From Megachile rotundata (Eukaryota > Arthropoda > Insecta > Hymenoptera > Megachilidae), in the NCBI RefSeq assembly GCF_050947335.1, contig NW_027473849.1, forward strand, positions 1 through 64,000: 64,000 nucleotides of DNA. Reading direction: 5' to 3'. The position numbers were made by a program, and so were the translations under genes. Under the pieces are notes generated by a model. The model did no database searches. It was not told where the DNA came from and worked only from the letters and a program-made list of their open reading frames with translations. Positions within the stretch are counted from its first letter, which is position 1, and every line of letters begins with the position of its first letter. This document shows positions 1 through 14,776 of the stretch, one piece after another.

Positions 1-83
1 GATTGATAATGATAAGAGTAATGAGTATAGTAATTGTAGTTCTATCGATCATATAAGCATAATATGTCTAATAATATGAGTTA
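1..83. repeat. Type monomer of the satellite
   Basis: This is the first full 83-bp unit, used here to number monomer positions: GATTGATAAT at 1-10, ClaI-type ATCGAT at 44-49, CATAATATG at 58-66, GAGTTA at 78-83. This copy belongs to a marker class with TGATAAGAGTAATGAG, TGTAGTTC instead of TGTCGTTC, and TGTCTAAT instead of TGGCTAAT. It is followed by a GATTCAT monomer. The class, usually preceded by GAGATG, recurs at 1495, 3489, 6311, 8552, 11208, 13532, 19175, 23159, 23408, 26229, 33200, 41666, 45489, 47379, 53269 and 54348 and is a convenient ruler for the HORs. Confidence 0.95.
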
Positions 84-381
84 GATTCATAATAATAAGA
101 GTAATAAGTATAGTAATTGTCGTTCTATCGATCATATAAGCATAATATGGCTAATAATATGAGTTAGATCGATAATGATAAGAGTAATAAGTACAATACT
201 TGTCGTTCAATCGATCATATAAGCATAATATGGCTAATAATATGAGATAGATCGATAATGATAAGAGTTATAAGTACCATAATTGTCGTTCTATCGATCA
301 TATAAGCATAATATGGTTAATAATATGAGTTAGATTGATAATAGTGAGTGTAATAAGTATAGTAATTGTCGTTCTATCGAT

Positions 382-398
382 CATATTAGCATAATATG
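382..398. repeat. Short inverted repeat in the CATATTAGC monomer class (example)
   Basis: CATATTA-GCA-TAATATG is a perfect dyad with 7-bp arms and a 3-base loop (monomer positions 50-66). It arises from A-to-T at monomer position 55. It is present in all monomers with CATATTAGCATAATATGG. The commoner class (CATATAAGC) has only 5-bp arms. A small hairpin or protein-binding dyad is possible. Confidence 0.6.
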
Positions 399-706
399 GT
401 TAATAATATGAGTTAAATTGATAACAATAAGAGTAATAAGTATAATAATTGTCGTTCTATCGATCATATTAGCATAATATGGTTAATAACATGAGTTAGA
501 TTGATAATAATAAGAGTAATAAGTATAGTGATTGTCGTTCTATCGATCATATAAGCATAATATGGCTAATAATATGACTTAGATTGATAATAATAAGAGT
601 AATAAGTATAGTAATTGTCGTTCTATCGATCATATCTGCATAATATGGTCAATAATATGAGTTAGATTGATAATAATAACAGTAATAAGTATAGTAATTG
701 TAGTTC

Positions 707-714
707 TATCGATA
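707..714. promoter_or_regulatory. TATCGATA 8-mer in a variant monomer class (example)
   Basis: A C-to-A change at monomer position 50 turns TATCGATC into the palindrome TATCGATA. Another example is 873-880, and every monomer reading CGATAATATAAGC or CGATAATATACGC has it. In Drosophila this 8-mer is the DRE bound by DREF, and it contains the CGATA core bound by BEAF-32. Whether the source organism has such proteins or uses this site is unknown, so the regulatory label is only a motif match. Confidence 0.3.
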
Positions 715-3488
715 ATATAAGCATAATATGGCTAATAATATGAGTTAGATTGATAATACTAAGAGTAGTGAGTATAGTAATTCTCATTCTATCGATCATA
801 TAAGGATAATATGGCTAATAATATGAGTTAGATTGATAATAATAAGCGTAATAAGTATAGTAATTGTCGTTCTATCGATAATATAAGCATAATATGGCTA
901 ATAATATGAGTTAGATCGATAATGATAAGAGTAATAAGTACAATAATTGTCGTTCTGTCGATCATATAAGCATAATATGCTTAATAATATGAGTTAGATT
1001 GATAATAGTGAGTGTAATAAGTATAGTAATTGTCGTTCTATCGATCATATTACCATAATATGGTTAATAACATGAGTTAGATTGATAATAATAAGAGTAA
1101 TAAGTATAGTGATTGTCGTTCTATCGATCATATAAGCATAATATGGCTAATAATACGAGTTAGCTTGATAATAATACGAGTAATAAGTATAGTAAATGTC
1201 GTGCTATCGATCATATCTGCATAATATGGCTAATAATATGAGTTAGATTGATAACAATAAGAGTAATAAGTATAGTAATTGTCGTTCTATCGATCATATA
1301 AGCATAATATGGCTAATAATATGAGTTAGGTTGATAATAATAAGCGTAATAAATATAGTAAATTTCGTGCTATCGATCATATCTGCATAATATGGTTAAT
1401 AATATGAGCTAGATTGATAATAGTGAGTGTAATAAGTATAGTAATTGTCGTTCTAACGATCATATGAGCATAATATGTGTAATAATATGAGATGGATTGA
1501 TAATGATAAGAGTAATGAGTATAGTAATTGTAGGTCTATCGATCATATAAGCATAATATGTCTAATAATATGAGTTAGATTCATAATAATAAGAGTAATA
1601 AGTATAGTAATTGTCGTTCTATCGATCATATAAGCATAATATGGCTAATAATATGAGTTAGATTGATAATAATAAGAGTAATGAGTACAGTAATTGTCGT
1701 TCTATCGATAATATACGCATAATATGGCTAATAATGTGTGTTATATTGATAATACTAAGAGTAGTGAGTATAGTAATTCTCGTTCTATCGATCATATAAG
1801 CATAATATGGCTAATAATATGAGTTAGATTGATAATAATAAGCGTAATAAGTATAGTAATTGTCGTTCTATCGATAATATAAGCATAATATGGCTAATAA
1901 TATGAGTTAGGTAGATAATAATAAGAGTAATAAGTATAGTAATTGTCGTTCTATCGATCATTTAAGCATAATATGGCTAATAATATGAGTTAGATTGATA
2001 ATAGTGAGTGTAATAAGTATAGTAATTGTCGTTCTATCGATCATATTAGCATAATATGGTTAATAATATGAGTTAGATTGATAACATTAAGAGTAATAAG
2101 TATAGTAATTGTCGTTCTATCGATCATATAAGCATAATATGGCTAATAATACGAGTTAGCTTGATAATAATACGAGTAATAAGTATAGTAAATGTCGTGC
2201 TATCGATCATATCTGCATAATATGGTTAATAATATGAGTTAGATTGATAATAGTGAGTGTAATTAGTATAGCAATTGTCGTTCTATCGATCATATTAGCA
2301 TAATTTGGTTAATAATAGTAGTTAGATTGATAATAATAAGAGTAATAAGTATAGTAATTGTCGTTCTATCGATCATATAAGCATAATATGGCTAATAATA
2401 TGAGTTAGATTGATAATGATAAGAGTAGTGAGTATAGTAATTGTCGTTCTATCGATCATATAAGCATAATATGGCTAATATTATGAGTTAGATTGATAAT
2501 AATAAGAGTAATAAGTATAGTAATTGTCGTTCTATCGATCATATAAGCGTAATATGGCTAATAACATGAGTTAGATTGATAATGATAAGAGTAATGACTA
2601 TAGTAATTGTCGTTCTATCGATCATATAAGCATAATATGGCTAATATTATGAGTTAGATTGATAATAATAAGAGTAGTGAGTATAGTAATTGTCGTTCTA
2701 TCGAATCATAATAAGCATAATATGGCTAATAATATGAGTTAGATTGATAATAATAAGAGTAATAAGTATAGTAATTGTCGTTCTATCGATCATATAAGCA
2801 TAATATGGCTAATAATACGAGTTAGCTTGATGATAATACGAGTAATAAGTATAGTAAATGTCGTGCTATCGATCATATCTGCATAATATGGCTAATAATA
2901 TGAGTTAGATTGATAATAGTGAGTGTAATTAGTATAGCAATTGTCGTTCTATCGATCATATTAGCATAATATGGTTAATAATATGAGTTAGATTGATAAT
3001 AATAAGAGTAATAAGTATAGTAATTGTCGTTCTATCGATCATATAAGCATAATATCGCTAATAATATGAGTTAGATTCATAATGATAAGAGTAGTGAGTA
3101 TAGTAATTGTCGTTCTATCGATCATATAAGCATAATATGGCTAATATTATGAGTTAGATTGATAATAATAAGAGTAATAAGTATAGTAATTGTCGTTCTA
3201 TCGATCATTTAAGCATAATATGGCTAATAATATAAGTTAGATTGATAACAATAAGAGTAATAAGTATAGTAATTGTCGTTCTATCGATCATATAAGCATA
3301 ATATGGCTAATAATATGAGTTAGGTTGATAATAATAAGCGTAATAAATATAGTAAATTTCGTGCTATCGATCATATCTGCATAATATGGTTAATAATATG
3401 AGCTAGATTGTTAATAGTGAGTGTAATAAGTATAGTAATTGTCGTTCTAACGATCATATGAGCATAATATGTGTAATAATATGAGATG

Positions 3489-6400
3489 GATTGATAATGA
3501 TAAGAGTAATGAGTATAGTAATTGTAGTTCTATCGATCATATAAGCATAATATGTCTAATAATATGAGTTAGATTCATAATAATAAGAGTAATAAGTATA
3601 GTAATTGTCGTTCTATCGATCATATAAGCATAATATGGCTAATAATATGAGTTAGATCGATAATGATAAGAGTAATAAGTACAATAATTGTCGTTCTATC
3701 GATCATATAAGCATAATATGGCTAATAATATGAGATAGATCGATAATGATAAGAGTAATAAGTACCATAATTGTCGTTCTATCGATCATATAAGCATAAT
3801 ATGGTTAATAATATGAGTTAGATTGATAATAGTGAGTGTAATAAGTATAGTAATTGTCGTTCTATCGATCATATTAGCATAATATGGTTAATAATATGAG
3901 TTAGATTGATAACAATAAGAGTAATAAGTATAGTAATTGTCGTTCTATCGATCATATTAGCATAATATGGTTAATAACATGAGTTAGATTGATAATAATA
4001 AGAGTAATAAGTATAGTGATTGTCGTTCTATCGATCATATAAGCATAATATGGCTAATAATATGACTTAGATTGATAATAATAAGAGTAATGAGTATAGT
4101 AATTGCCGTTCTATCGATCATATCTGCATAATATGGTCAATAATATGAGTTAGATTGATAATAATAACAGTAATAAGTATAGTAATTGTAGTTCTATCGA
4201 TAATATAAGCATAATATGGCTAATAATATGAGTTAGATTGATAATACTAAGAGTAGTGAGTATAGTAATTCTCATTCTATCGATCATATAAGGATAATAT
4301 GGCTAATAATATGAGTTAGATTGATAATAATAAGCGTAATAAGTATAGTAATTGTCGTTCTATCGATAATATAAGCATAATATCTCTAATAATATGAGTT
4401 AGATCGATAATGATAAGAGTAATAAGTACAATAATTGTCGTTCTATCGATCATATAAGCATAATATGCTTAATAATATGAGTTAGATTGATAATAGTGAG
4501 TGTAATAAGTATAGTAATTGTCGTCCTATCGATCATATTACCATAATATGGTTAATAACATGAGTTAGATTGATAATAATAAGAGTAATAAGTATAGTGA
4601 TTGTCGTTCTATCGATCATATAAGCATAATATGGCTAATAATATGACTTAGATTGATAATAATAAGAGTAATAAGTATAGTAATTGTCGTTCTATCGATC
4701 ATATTAGCATAATATGGTTAATAATATGAGTTAGATTGATAATAATAAGAGTAATAAGTATAGTAATTGTCGTTCTATCGATCATATAAGCATAATATGG
4801 CTAATAATATGAGTTAGATTGATAATAATAAGAGTAATAAGTATAGTAATTGTCGGTCTATCGATCATTTAAGCATAATATGGCTAATAATATGAGTTAG
4901 ATTGATAACAATAAGAGTAATAAGTATAGTAATTGTCGTTCTATCGATCATATAAGCATAATATGGCTAATAATATGAGTTAGGTTGATAATAATAAGCG
5001 TAATAAATATAGTAAATGTCGTGCTATCGATCATATCTGCATAATATGGTTAATAATATGAGTTGGATTGATAATAGTGAGTGTAATAAGTATAGTAATT
5101 GTCGTTCTAACGATCATATGAGCATAATATGGCTAATAATATGAGTTAGGTAGATAATAATAAGAGTAATAAGTATAGTAAATGTCGTGCTATCGATCAT
5201 ATAACCATAATATGGCTAATAATATGAGTTAGATTGATAATAATAAGCGTAATAAGTATAGTAATTGTCGTTCTATCGATAATATAAGCATAATATGGCT
5301 AATAATATGAGTTAGATCGATAATGATAAGAGTAATAAGTACAATAATTGTCGTGCTATCGATCATATCTGCATAATATGGCTAATAATATGAGTTAGAT
5401 TGATAATAGTGAGTGTAATTAGTATAGCAATTGTCGTTCTATCGATCATATTAGCATAATATGGTTAATAATATGAGTTAGATTGATAATAATAAGAGTA
5501 ATAAGTATAGTAATTGTCGTTCTATCGATCATATAAGCGTAATATGGCTAATAACATGAGTTAGATTGATAATGATAAGAGTAATGAGTATAGTAATTGT
5601 CGTTCTATCGATCATATAAGCATAATATGGCTAATATTATGAGTTAGATTGATAATAATAAGAGTAATAAGTATAGTAATTGTCGTTCTATCGATCATAT
5701 AAGCATAATATGGCTAATAATATGAGTTAGATTGATAATAATAAGAGTAGTGAGTATAGTAATTGTCGTTCTATCGATCATATAAGCATAATATGGCTAA
5801 TAATACGAGTTAGCTTGATAATAATACGAGTAATAAGTATAGTAAATGTCGTGCTATCGATCATATCTGCATAATATGGCTAATAATATGAGTTAGATTG
5901 ATAATAATAAGAGTAATAAGTATAGTAATTGTCGTTCTATCGATCATATAAGCATAATATGGCTAATAATATGAGTTAGATTCATAATGATAAGAGTAGT
6001 GAGTATAGTAATTGTCGTTCTATCGATCATATAAGCATAATATGGCTAATATTATGAGTTAGATTGATAATAATAAGAGTAATAAGTATAGTAATTGTCG
6101 TTCTATCGATCATATAAGCATAATATGGCTAATAATATGAGTTAGGTTGATAATAATAAGCGTAATAAATATAGTAAATTTCGTGCTATCGATCATATCT
6201 GCATAATATGGTTAATAATATGAGCTAGATTGATAATAGTGAGTGTAATAAGTATAGTAATTGTCGTTCTAACGATCATATGAGCATAATATGTGTAATA
6301 ATATGAGATGGATTGATAATGATAAGAGTAATGAGTATAGTAATTGTAGGTCTATCGATCATATAAGCATAATATGTCTAATAATATGAGTTAGATTCAT

Positions 6401-8551
6401 AATAATAAGAGTAATAAGTATAGTAATTGTCGTTCTATCGATCATATAAGCATAATATGGCTAATAATATGAGTTAGATTGATAATAATAAGAGTAATGA
6501 GTACAGTAATTGTCGTTCTATCGATAATATACGCATAATATGGCTAATAATGTGTGTTAGATTGATAATACTAAGAGTAGTGAGTATAGTAATTCTCGTT
6601 CTATCGATCATATAAGCATAATATGGCTAATAATATGAGTTAGATTGATAATAATAAGCGTAATAAGTATAGTAATTGTCGTTCTATCGATAATATAAGC
6701 ATAATATGGCTAATAATATGAGTTAGGTAGATAATAATAAGAGTAATAAGTATAGTAATTGTCGTTCTATCGATCATTTAAGCATAATATGGCTAATAAT
6801 ATGAGTTAGATTGATAATAGTGAGTGTAATAAGTATAGTAATTGTCGTTCTATCGATCATATTAGCATAATATGGTTAATAATATGAGTTAGATTGATAA
6901 CATTAAGAGTAATAAGTATAGTAATTGTCGTTCTATCGATCATATAAGCATAATATGGCTAATAATACGAGTTAGCTTGATAATAATACGAGTAATAAGT
7001 ATAGTAAATGTCGTGCTATCGATCATATCTGCATAATATGGTTAATAATATGAGTTAGATTGATAATAGTGAGTGTAATTAGTATAGCAATTGTCGTTCT
7101 ATCGATCATATTAGCATAATTTGGTTAATAATAGGAGTTAGATTGATAATAATAAGAGTAATAAGTATAGTAATTGTCGTTCTATCGATCATATAAGCAT
7201 AATATGGCTAATAATATGAGTTAGATTGATAATGATAAGAGTAATGAGTATAGTAATTGTCGTTCTATCGATCATATAAGCATAATATGGCTAATATTAT
7301 GAGTTAGATTGATAATAATAAGAGTAATAAGTATAGTAATTGTCGTTCTATCGATCATATAAGCATAATATGGCTAATAATATGAGTTAGATTGATAATA
7401 ATAAGAGTAGTGAGTATAGTAATTGTCGTTCTATCGATCATATAAGCATAATATGGCTAATAATATGAGTTAGATTGATAATAATAAGAGTAATAAGTAT
7501 AGTAATTGTCGTTCTATCGATCATATAAGCATAATATGGCTAATAATACGAGTTAGCTTGATGATAATACGAGTAATAAGTATAGTAAATGTCGTGCTAT
7601 CGATCATATCTGCATAATATGGCTAATAATATGAGTTAGATTGATAATAGTGAGTGTAATTAGTATAGCAATTGTCGTTCTATCGATCATATTAGCATAA
7701 TATGGTTAATAATATGAGTTAGATTGATAATAATAAGAGTAATAAGTATAGTAATTGTCGTTCTATCGATCATATAAGCATAATATGGCTAATAATATGA
7801 GTTAGATTGATAACATTAAGAGTAATAAGTATAGTAATTGTCGTTCTATCGATCATATAAGCATAATATGGCTAATAATACGAGTTAGCTTGATAATAAT
7901 ACGAGTAATAAGTATAGTAAATGTCGTGCTATCGATCATATCTGCATAATATGCCTAATAATATGAGTTAGATTGATAATAGTGAGTGTAATTAGTATAG
8001 CAATTGTCGTTCTATCGATCATATTAGCATAATATGGTTAATAATATGAGTTAGATTGATAATAATAAGAGTAATAAGTATAGTAATTGTCGTTCTATCG
8101 ATCATATAAGCATAATATCGCTAATAATATGAGTTAGATTCATAATGATAAGAGTAGTGAGTATAGTAATTGTCGTTCTATCGATCATATAAGCATAATA
8201 TGGCTAATATTATGAGTTAGATTGATAATAATAAGAGTAATAAGTATAGTAATTGTCGTTCTATCGATCATTTAAGCATAATATGGCTAATAATATGAGT
8301 TAGATTGATAACAATAAGAGTAATAAGTATAGTAATTGTCGTTCTATCGATCATATAAGCATAATATGGCTAATAATATGAGTTAGGTTGATAATAATAA
8401 GCGTAATAAATATAGTAAATTTCGTGCTATCGATCATATCTGCATAATATGGTTAATAATATGAGCTAGATTGATAATAGTGAGTGTAATAAGTATAGTA
8501 ATTGTCGTTCTAACGATCATATGAGCATAATATGTGTAATAATATGAGATG
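3489..8551. repeat. Satellite segment, 61-monomer HOR unit
   Basis: The distance from the marker monomer at 3489 to the matching one at 8552 is 5,063 bp, exactly 61 x 83. The order of monomer classes after 3489 is repeated after 8552 at least to about 5148 / 10211. There the later copy has two extra monomers (one ACTAAGAGTAGTGAG type and one AAGCGTAATAAG type) before the shared GGTAGATAAT monomer, so the offset becomes 5,229 bp (63 monomers). A few substitutions separate the copies, for example TATCTCTAAT near 4381. It contains no gene. Confidence 0.85.
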
Positions 8552-9231
8552 GATTGATAATGATAAGAGTAATGAGTATAGTAATTGTAGTTCTATCGAT
8601 CATATAAGCATAATATGTCTAATAATATGAGTTAGATTCATAATAATAAGAGTAATAAGTATAGTAATTGTCGTTCTATCGATCATATAAGCATAATATG
8701 GCTAATAATATGAGTTAGATCGATAATGATAAGAGTAATAAGTACAATAATTGTCGTTCTATCGATCATATAAGCATAATATGGCTAATAATATGAGATA
8801 GATCGATAATGATAAGAGTAATAAGTACCATAATTGTCGTTCTATCGATCATATAAGCATAATATGGTTAATAATATGAGTTAGATTGATAATAGTGAGT
8901 GTAATAAGTATAGTAATTGTCGTTCTATCGATCATATTAGCATAATATGGTTAATAATATGAGTTAGATTGATAACAATAAGAGTAATAAGTATAGTAAT
9001 TGTCGTTCTATCGATCATATTAGCATAATATGGTTAATAACATGAGTTAGATTGATAATAATAAGAGTAATAAGTATAGTGATTGTCGTTCTATCGATCA
9101 TATAAGCATAATATGGCTAATAATATGACTTAGATTGATAATAATAAGAGTAATAAGTATAGTAATTGTCGTTCTATCGATCATATCTGCATAATATGGT
9201 CAATAATATGAGTTAGATTGATAATAATAAC
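8552..9231. repeat. Satellite, leading part of a HOR unit
   Basis: About eight monomers repeat the order seen at 3489-4168 (offset 5,063 bp) with few differences: marker monomer, GATTCAT monomer, two GATCGATAATGATAAG monomers, AATAGTGAGTG, AACAATAAG, then GTGATTG and GACTTAG monomers. The 28-monomer tandem duplication begins immediately after it. It contains no gene. Confidence 0.8.
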
Positions 9232-11555
9232 AGTAATAAGTATAGTAATTGTAGTTCTATCGATAATATAAGCATAATATGGCTAATAATATGAGTTAGA
9301 TTGATAATACTAAGAGTAGTGAGTATAGTAATTCTCATTCTATCGATCATATAAGGATAATATGGCTAATAATATGAGTTAGATTGATAATAATAAGCGT
9401 AATAAGTATAGTAATTGTCGTTCTATCGATAATATAAGCATAATATGGCTAATAATATGAGTTAGATCGATAATGATAAGAGTAATAAGTACAATAATTG
9501 TCGTTCTATCGATCATATAAGCATAATATGCTTAATAATATGAGTTAGATTGATAATAGTGAGTGTAATAAGTATAGTAATTGTCGTTCTATCGATCATA
9601 TTACCATAATATGCTTAATAACATGAGTTAGATTGATAATAATAAGAGTAATAAGTATAGTGATTGTCGTTCTATCGATCATATAAGCATAATATGGCTA
9701 ATAATATGACTTAGATTGATAATAATAAGAGTAATAAGTATAGTAATTGTCGTTCTATCGATCATATTAGCATAATATGGTTAATAATATGAGTTAGATT
9801 GATAATAATAAGAGTAATAAGTATAGTAATTGTCGTTCTATCGATCATATAAGCATAATATGGCTAATAATATGAGTTAGATTGATAATAATAAGAGTAA
9901 TAAGTATAGTAATTGTCGGTCTATCGATCATTTAAGCATAATATGGCTAATAATATGAGTTAGATTGATAACAATAAGAGTAATAAGTATAGTAATTGTC
10001 GTTCTATCGATCATATAAGCATAATATGGCTAATAATATGAGTTAGGTTGATAATAATAAGCGTAATAAATATAGTAAATGTCGTGCTATCGATCATATC
10101 TGCATAATATGGTTAATAATATGAGTTGGATTGATAATAGTGAGTGTAATAAGTATAGTAATTGTCGTTCTAACGATCATATGAGCATAATATGGCTAAT
10201 AATATGAGTTAGATTGATAATACTAAGAGTAGTGAGTATAGTAATTCTCATTCTATCGATCATATAAGGATAATATGGCTAATAATATGAGTTAGATTGA
10301 TAATAATAAGCGTAATAAGTATAGTAATTGTCGTTCTATCGATAATATAAGCATAATATGGCTAATAATATGAGTTAGGTAGATAATAATAAGAGTAATA
10401 AGTATAGTAAATGTCGTGCTATCGATCATATAACCATAATATGGCTAATAATATGAGTTAGATTGATAATAATAAGCGTAATAAGTATAGTAATTGTCGT
10501 TCTATCGATAATATAAGCATAATATGGCTAATAATATGAGTTAGATCGATAATGATAAGAGTAATAAGTACAATAATTGTCGTGCTATCGATCATATCTG
10601 CATAATATGGCTAATAATATGAGTTAGATTGATAATAGTGAGTGTAATTAGTATAGCAATTGTCGTTCTATCGATCATATTAGCATAATATGGTTAATAA
10701 TATGAGTTAGATTGATAATAATAAGAGTAATAAGTATAGTAATTGTCGTTCTATCGATCATATAAGCATAATATGGCTAATAATATGAGTTAGATTCATA
10801 ATGATAAGAGTAGTGAGTATAGTAATTGTCGTTCTATCGATCATATAAGCATAATATGGCTAATACTATGAGTTAGATTGATAATAATAAGAGTAATAAG
10901 TATAGTAATTGTCGTTCTATCGATCATTTAAGCATAATATGGCTAATAATATGAGTTAGATTGATAACAATAAGAGTAATAAGTATAGTAATTGTCGTTC
11001 TATCGATCATATAAGCATAATATGGCTAATAATATGAGTTAGGTTGATAATAATAAGCGTAATAAATATAGTAAATTTCGTGCTATCGATCATATCTGCA
11101 TAATATGGTTAATAATATGAGCTAGATTGATAATAGTGAGTGTAATAAGTATAGTAATTGTCGTTCTAACGATCATATGAGCATAATATGTGTAATAATA
11201 TGAGATGGATTGATAATGCTAAGAGTAATGAGTATAGTAATTGTAGTTCTATCGATCATATAAGCATAATATGTCTAATAATATGAGTTAGATTCATAAT
11301 AATAAGAGTAATAAGTATAGTAATTGTCGTTCTATCGATCATATAAGCATAATATGGCTAATAATATGAGTTAGATCGATAATGATAAGAGTAATAAGTA
11401 CAATAATTGTCGTTCTATCGATCATATAAGCATAATATGGCTAATAATATGAGATAGATCGATAATGATAAGAGTAATAAGTACCATAATTGTCGTTCTA
11501 TCGATCATATAAGCATAATATGGCTAATAATATGAGTTAGATTGATAATAATAAG
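9232..11555. repeat. 28-monomer tandem duplication, copy 1
   Basis: This is 2,324 bp, exactly 28 x 83, repeated directly by 11556-13879. Paired landmarks keep the same offset: ATTCTCATTC at 9331 and 11655, and marker monomers at 11208 and 13532. Rare variants occur in both copies: ATGCTTAATAAC near 9611 and 11936, CTAATACTATGAG near 10861 and 13185, and TGCTAAGAG near 11217 and 13541. The left edge is set by CAGTAATAAG here against GAGTAATAAG in the second copy. I saw no difference between the copies by eye, which suggests a recent duplication. Confidence 0.88.
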
Positions 11556-13879
11556 AGTAATAAGTATAGTAATTGTAGTTCTATCGATAATATAAGCATA
11601 ATATGGCTAATAATATGAGTTAGATTGATAATACTAAGAGTAGTGAGTATAGTAATTCTCATTCTATCGATCATATAAGGATAATATGGCTAATAATATG
11701 AGTTAGATTGATAATAATAAGCGTAATAAGTATAGTAATTGTCGTTCTATCGATAATATAAGCATAATATGGCTAATAATATGAGTTAGATCGATAATGA
11801 TAAGAGTAATAAGTACAATAATTGTCGTTCTATCGATCATATAAGCATAATATGCTTAATAATATGAGTTAGATTGATAATAGTGAGTGTAATAAGTATA
11901 GTAATTGTCGTTCTATCGATCATATTACCATAATATGCTTAATAACATGAGTTAGATTGATAATAATAAGAGTAATAAGTATAGTGATTGTCGTTCTATC
12001 GATCATATAAGCATAATATGGCTAATAATATGACTTAGATTGATAATAATAAGAGTAATAAGTATAGTAATTGTCGTTCTATCGATCATATTAGCATAAT
12101 ATGGTTAATAATATGAGTTAGATTGATAATAATAAGAGTAATAAGTATAGTAATTGTCGTTCTATCGATCATATAAGCATAATATGGCTAATAATATGAG
12201 TTAGATTGATAATAATAAGAGTAATAAGTATAGTAATTGTCGGTCTATCGATCATTTAAGCATAATATGGCTAATAATATGAGTTAGATTGATAACAATA
12301 AGAGTAATAAGTATAGTAATTGTCGTTCTATCGATCATATAAGCATAATATGGCTAATAATATGAGTTAGGTTGATAATAATAAGCGTAATAAATATAGT
12401 AAATGTCGTGCTATCGATCATATCTGCATAATATGGTTAATAATATGAGTTGGATTGATAATAGTGAGTGTAATAAGTATAGTAATTGTCGTTCTAACGA
12501 TCATATGAGCATAATATGGCTAATAATATGAGTTAGATTGATAATACTAAGAGTAGTGAGTATAGTAATTCTCATTCTATCGATCATATAAGGATAATAT
12601 GGCTAATAATATGAGTTAGATTGATAATAATAAGCGTAATAAGTATAGTAATTGTCGTTCTATCGATAATATAAGCATAATATGGCTAATAATATGAGTT
12701 AGGTAGATAATAATAAGAGTAATAAGTATAGTAAATGTCGTGCTATCGATCATATAACCATAATATGGCTAATAATATGAGTTAGATTGATAATAATAAG
12801 CGTAATAAGTATAGTAATTGTCGTTCTATCGATAATATAAGCATAATATGGCTAATAATATGAGTTAGATCGATAATGATAAGAGTAATAAGTACAATAA
12901 TTGTCGTGCTATCGATCATATCTGCATAATATGGCTAATAATATGAGTTAGATTGATAATAGTGAGTGTAATTAGTATAGCAATTGTCGTTCTATCGATC
13001 ATATTAGCATAATATGGTTAATAATATGAGTTAGATTGATAATAATAAGAGTAATAAGTATAGTAATTGTCGTTCTATCGATCATATAAGCATAATATGG
13101 CTAATAATATGAGTTAGATTCATAATGATAAGAGTAGTGAGTATAGTAATTGTCGTTCTATCGATCATATAAGCATAATATGGCTAATACTATGAGTTAG
13201 ATTGATAATAATAAGAGTAATAAGTATAGTAATTGTCGTTCTATCGATCATTTAAGCATAATATGGCTAATAATATGAGTTAGATTGATAACAATAAGAG
13301 TAATAAGTATAGTAATTGTCGTTCTATCGATCATATAAGCATAATATGGCTAATAATATGAGTTAGGTTGATAATAATAAGCGTAATAAATATAGTAAAT
13401 TTCGTGCTATCGATCATATCTGCATAATATGGTTAATAATATGAGCTAGATTGATAATAGTGAGTGTAATAAGTATAGTAATTGTCGTTCTAACGATCAT
13501 ATGAGCATAATATGTGTAATAATATGAGATGGATTGATAATGCTAAGAGTAATGAGTATAGTAATTGTAGTTCTATCGATCATATAAGCATAATATGTCT
13601 AATAATATGAGTTAGATTCATAATAATAAGAGTAATAAGTATAGTAATTGTCGTTCTATCGATCATATAAGCATAATATGGCTAATAATATGAGTTAGAT
13701 CGATAATGATAAGAGTAATAAGTACAATAATTGTCGTTCTATCGATCATATAAGCATAATATGGCTAATAATATGAGATAGATCGATAATGATAAGAGTA
13801 ATAAGTACCATAATTGTCGTTCTATCGATCATATAAGCATAATATGGCTAATAATATGAGTTAGATTGATAATAATAAG
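11556..13879. repeat. 28-monomer tandem duplication, copy 2
   Basis: This is the direct tandem copy of 9232-11555 with every landmark shifted by 2,324 bp. The match ends near 13879, where this copy reads AAGCGTAATAAG and copy 1 reads AAGAGTAATAAG. The shared rare variants and exact 28-monomer step indicate one unequal crossover or amplification between in-register monomers. It contains no gene. Confidence 0.88.
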
Positions 13880-14776
13880 CGTAATAAGTATAGTAATTGT
13901 CGTACTATCGATAATATAAGCATAATATGGCTAATAATATGAGTTAGATCGATAATGATAAGAGTAATAAGTACAATAATTGTCGTTCTATCGATCATAT
14001 AAGCATAATATGGTTAATAATATGAGTTAGATTGATAATAGTGAGTGTAATAAGTCTAGTAATTGTCGTTCTATCGATCATATTACCATAATATGGTTAA
14101 TAACATGAGTTAGATTGATAATAATAAGAGTAATAAGTATAGTGATTGTCGTTCTATCGATCATATAAGCATAATATGGCTAATAATATGACTTAGATTG
14201 ATAATAATAAGAGTAATAAGTATAGCAATTGTCGTTCTATCGATCATATCTGCATAATATGGTCAATAATATGAGTTAGATTGATAATAATAAGAGTAAT
14301 AAGTATAGTAATTGTCGTTCTATCGATAATATACGCATAATATGGCTAATAATATGAGTTAGATTGATAATACTAAGAGTAGTGAGTATAGTAATTCTCG
14401 TTCTATCGATCATATAAGCATAATATGGCTAATAATATGAGTTAGATTGATAATAATAAGCGTAATAAGTATAGTAATTGTCGTTCTATCGATAATATAA
14501 GCATAATATGGCTAATAATATGAGTTAGGTAGATAATAATAAGAGTAATAAGTATAGTAATTGTCGTTCTATCGATCATTTAAGCATAATATGGCTTATA
14601 ATATGAGTTAGATTGATAATAGTGAGTGTAATAAGTATAGTAATTGTCGTTCTATCGATCATATTAGCATAATATGGTTAATAATATGAGTTAGATTGAT
14701 AATAATAAGAGTAATAAGTATAGTAATTGTCGTTCTATCGATCATATAAGCATAATATGGCGAATAATATGAGTTA

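Larger units (their letters stand above)
1..3488. repeat. Satellite segment, 42 monomers plus 2 bp
   Basis: This segment runs from one marker-class monomer to a later one, with another marker at 1495 (18 monomers in). The extra 2 bp come from a small insertion near 2704-2712 (TCGAATCATAATAAG against TCGATCATATAAG). Its first ~1.1 kb matches the start of the next segment at an offset of 3488. The part from about 1.24 kb matches from about 6.06 kb at an offset of 4816 (58 monomers plus those 2 bp), sharing the rare TGTAGGTC variant near 1532 and 6348. It contains no gene. Confidence 0.85.
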
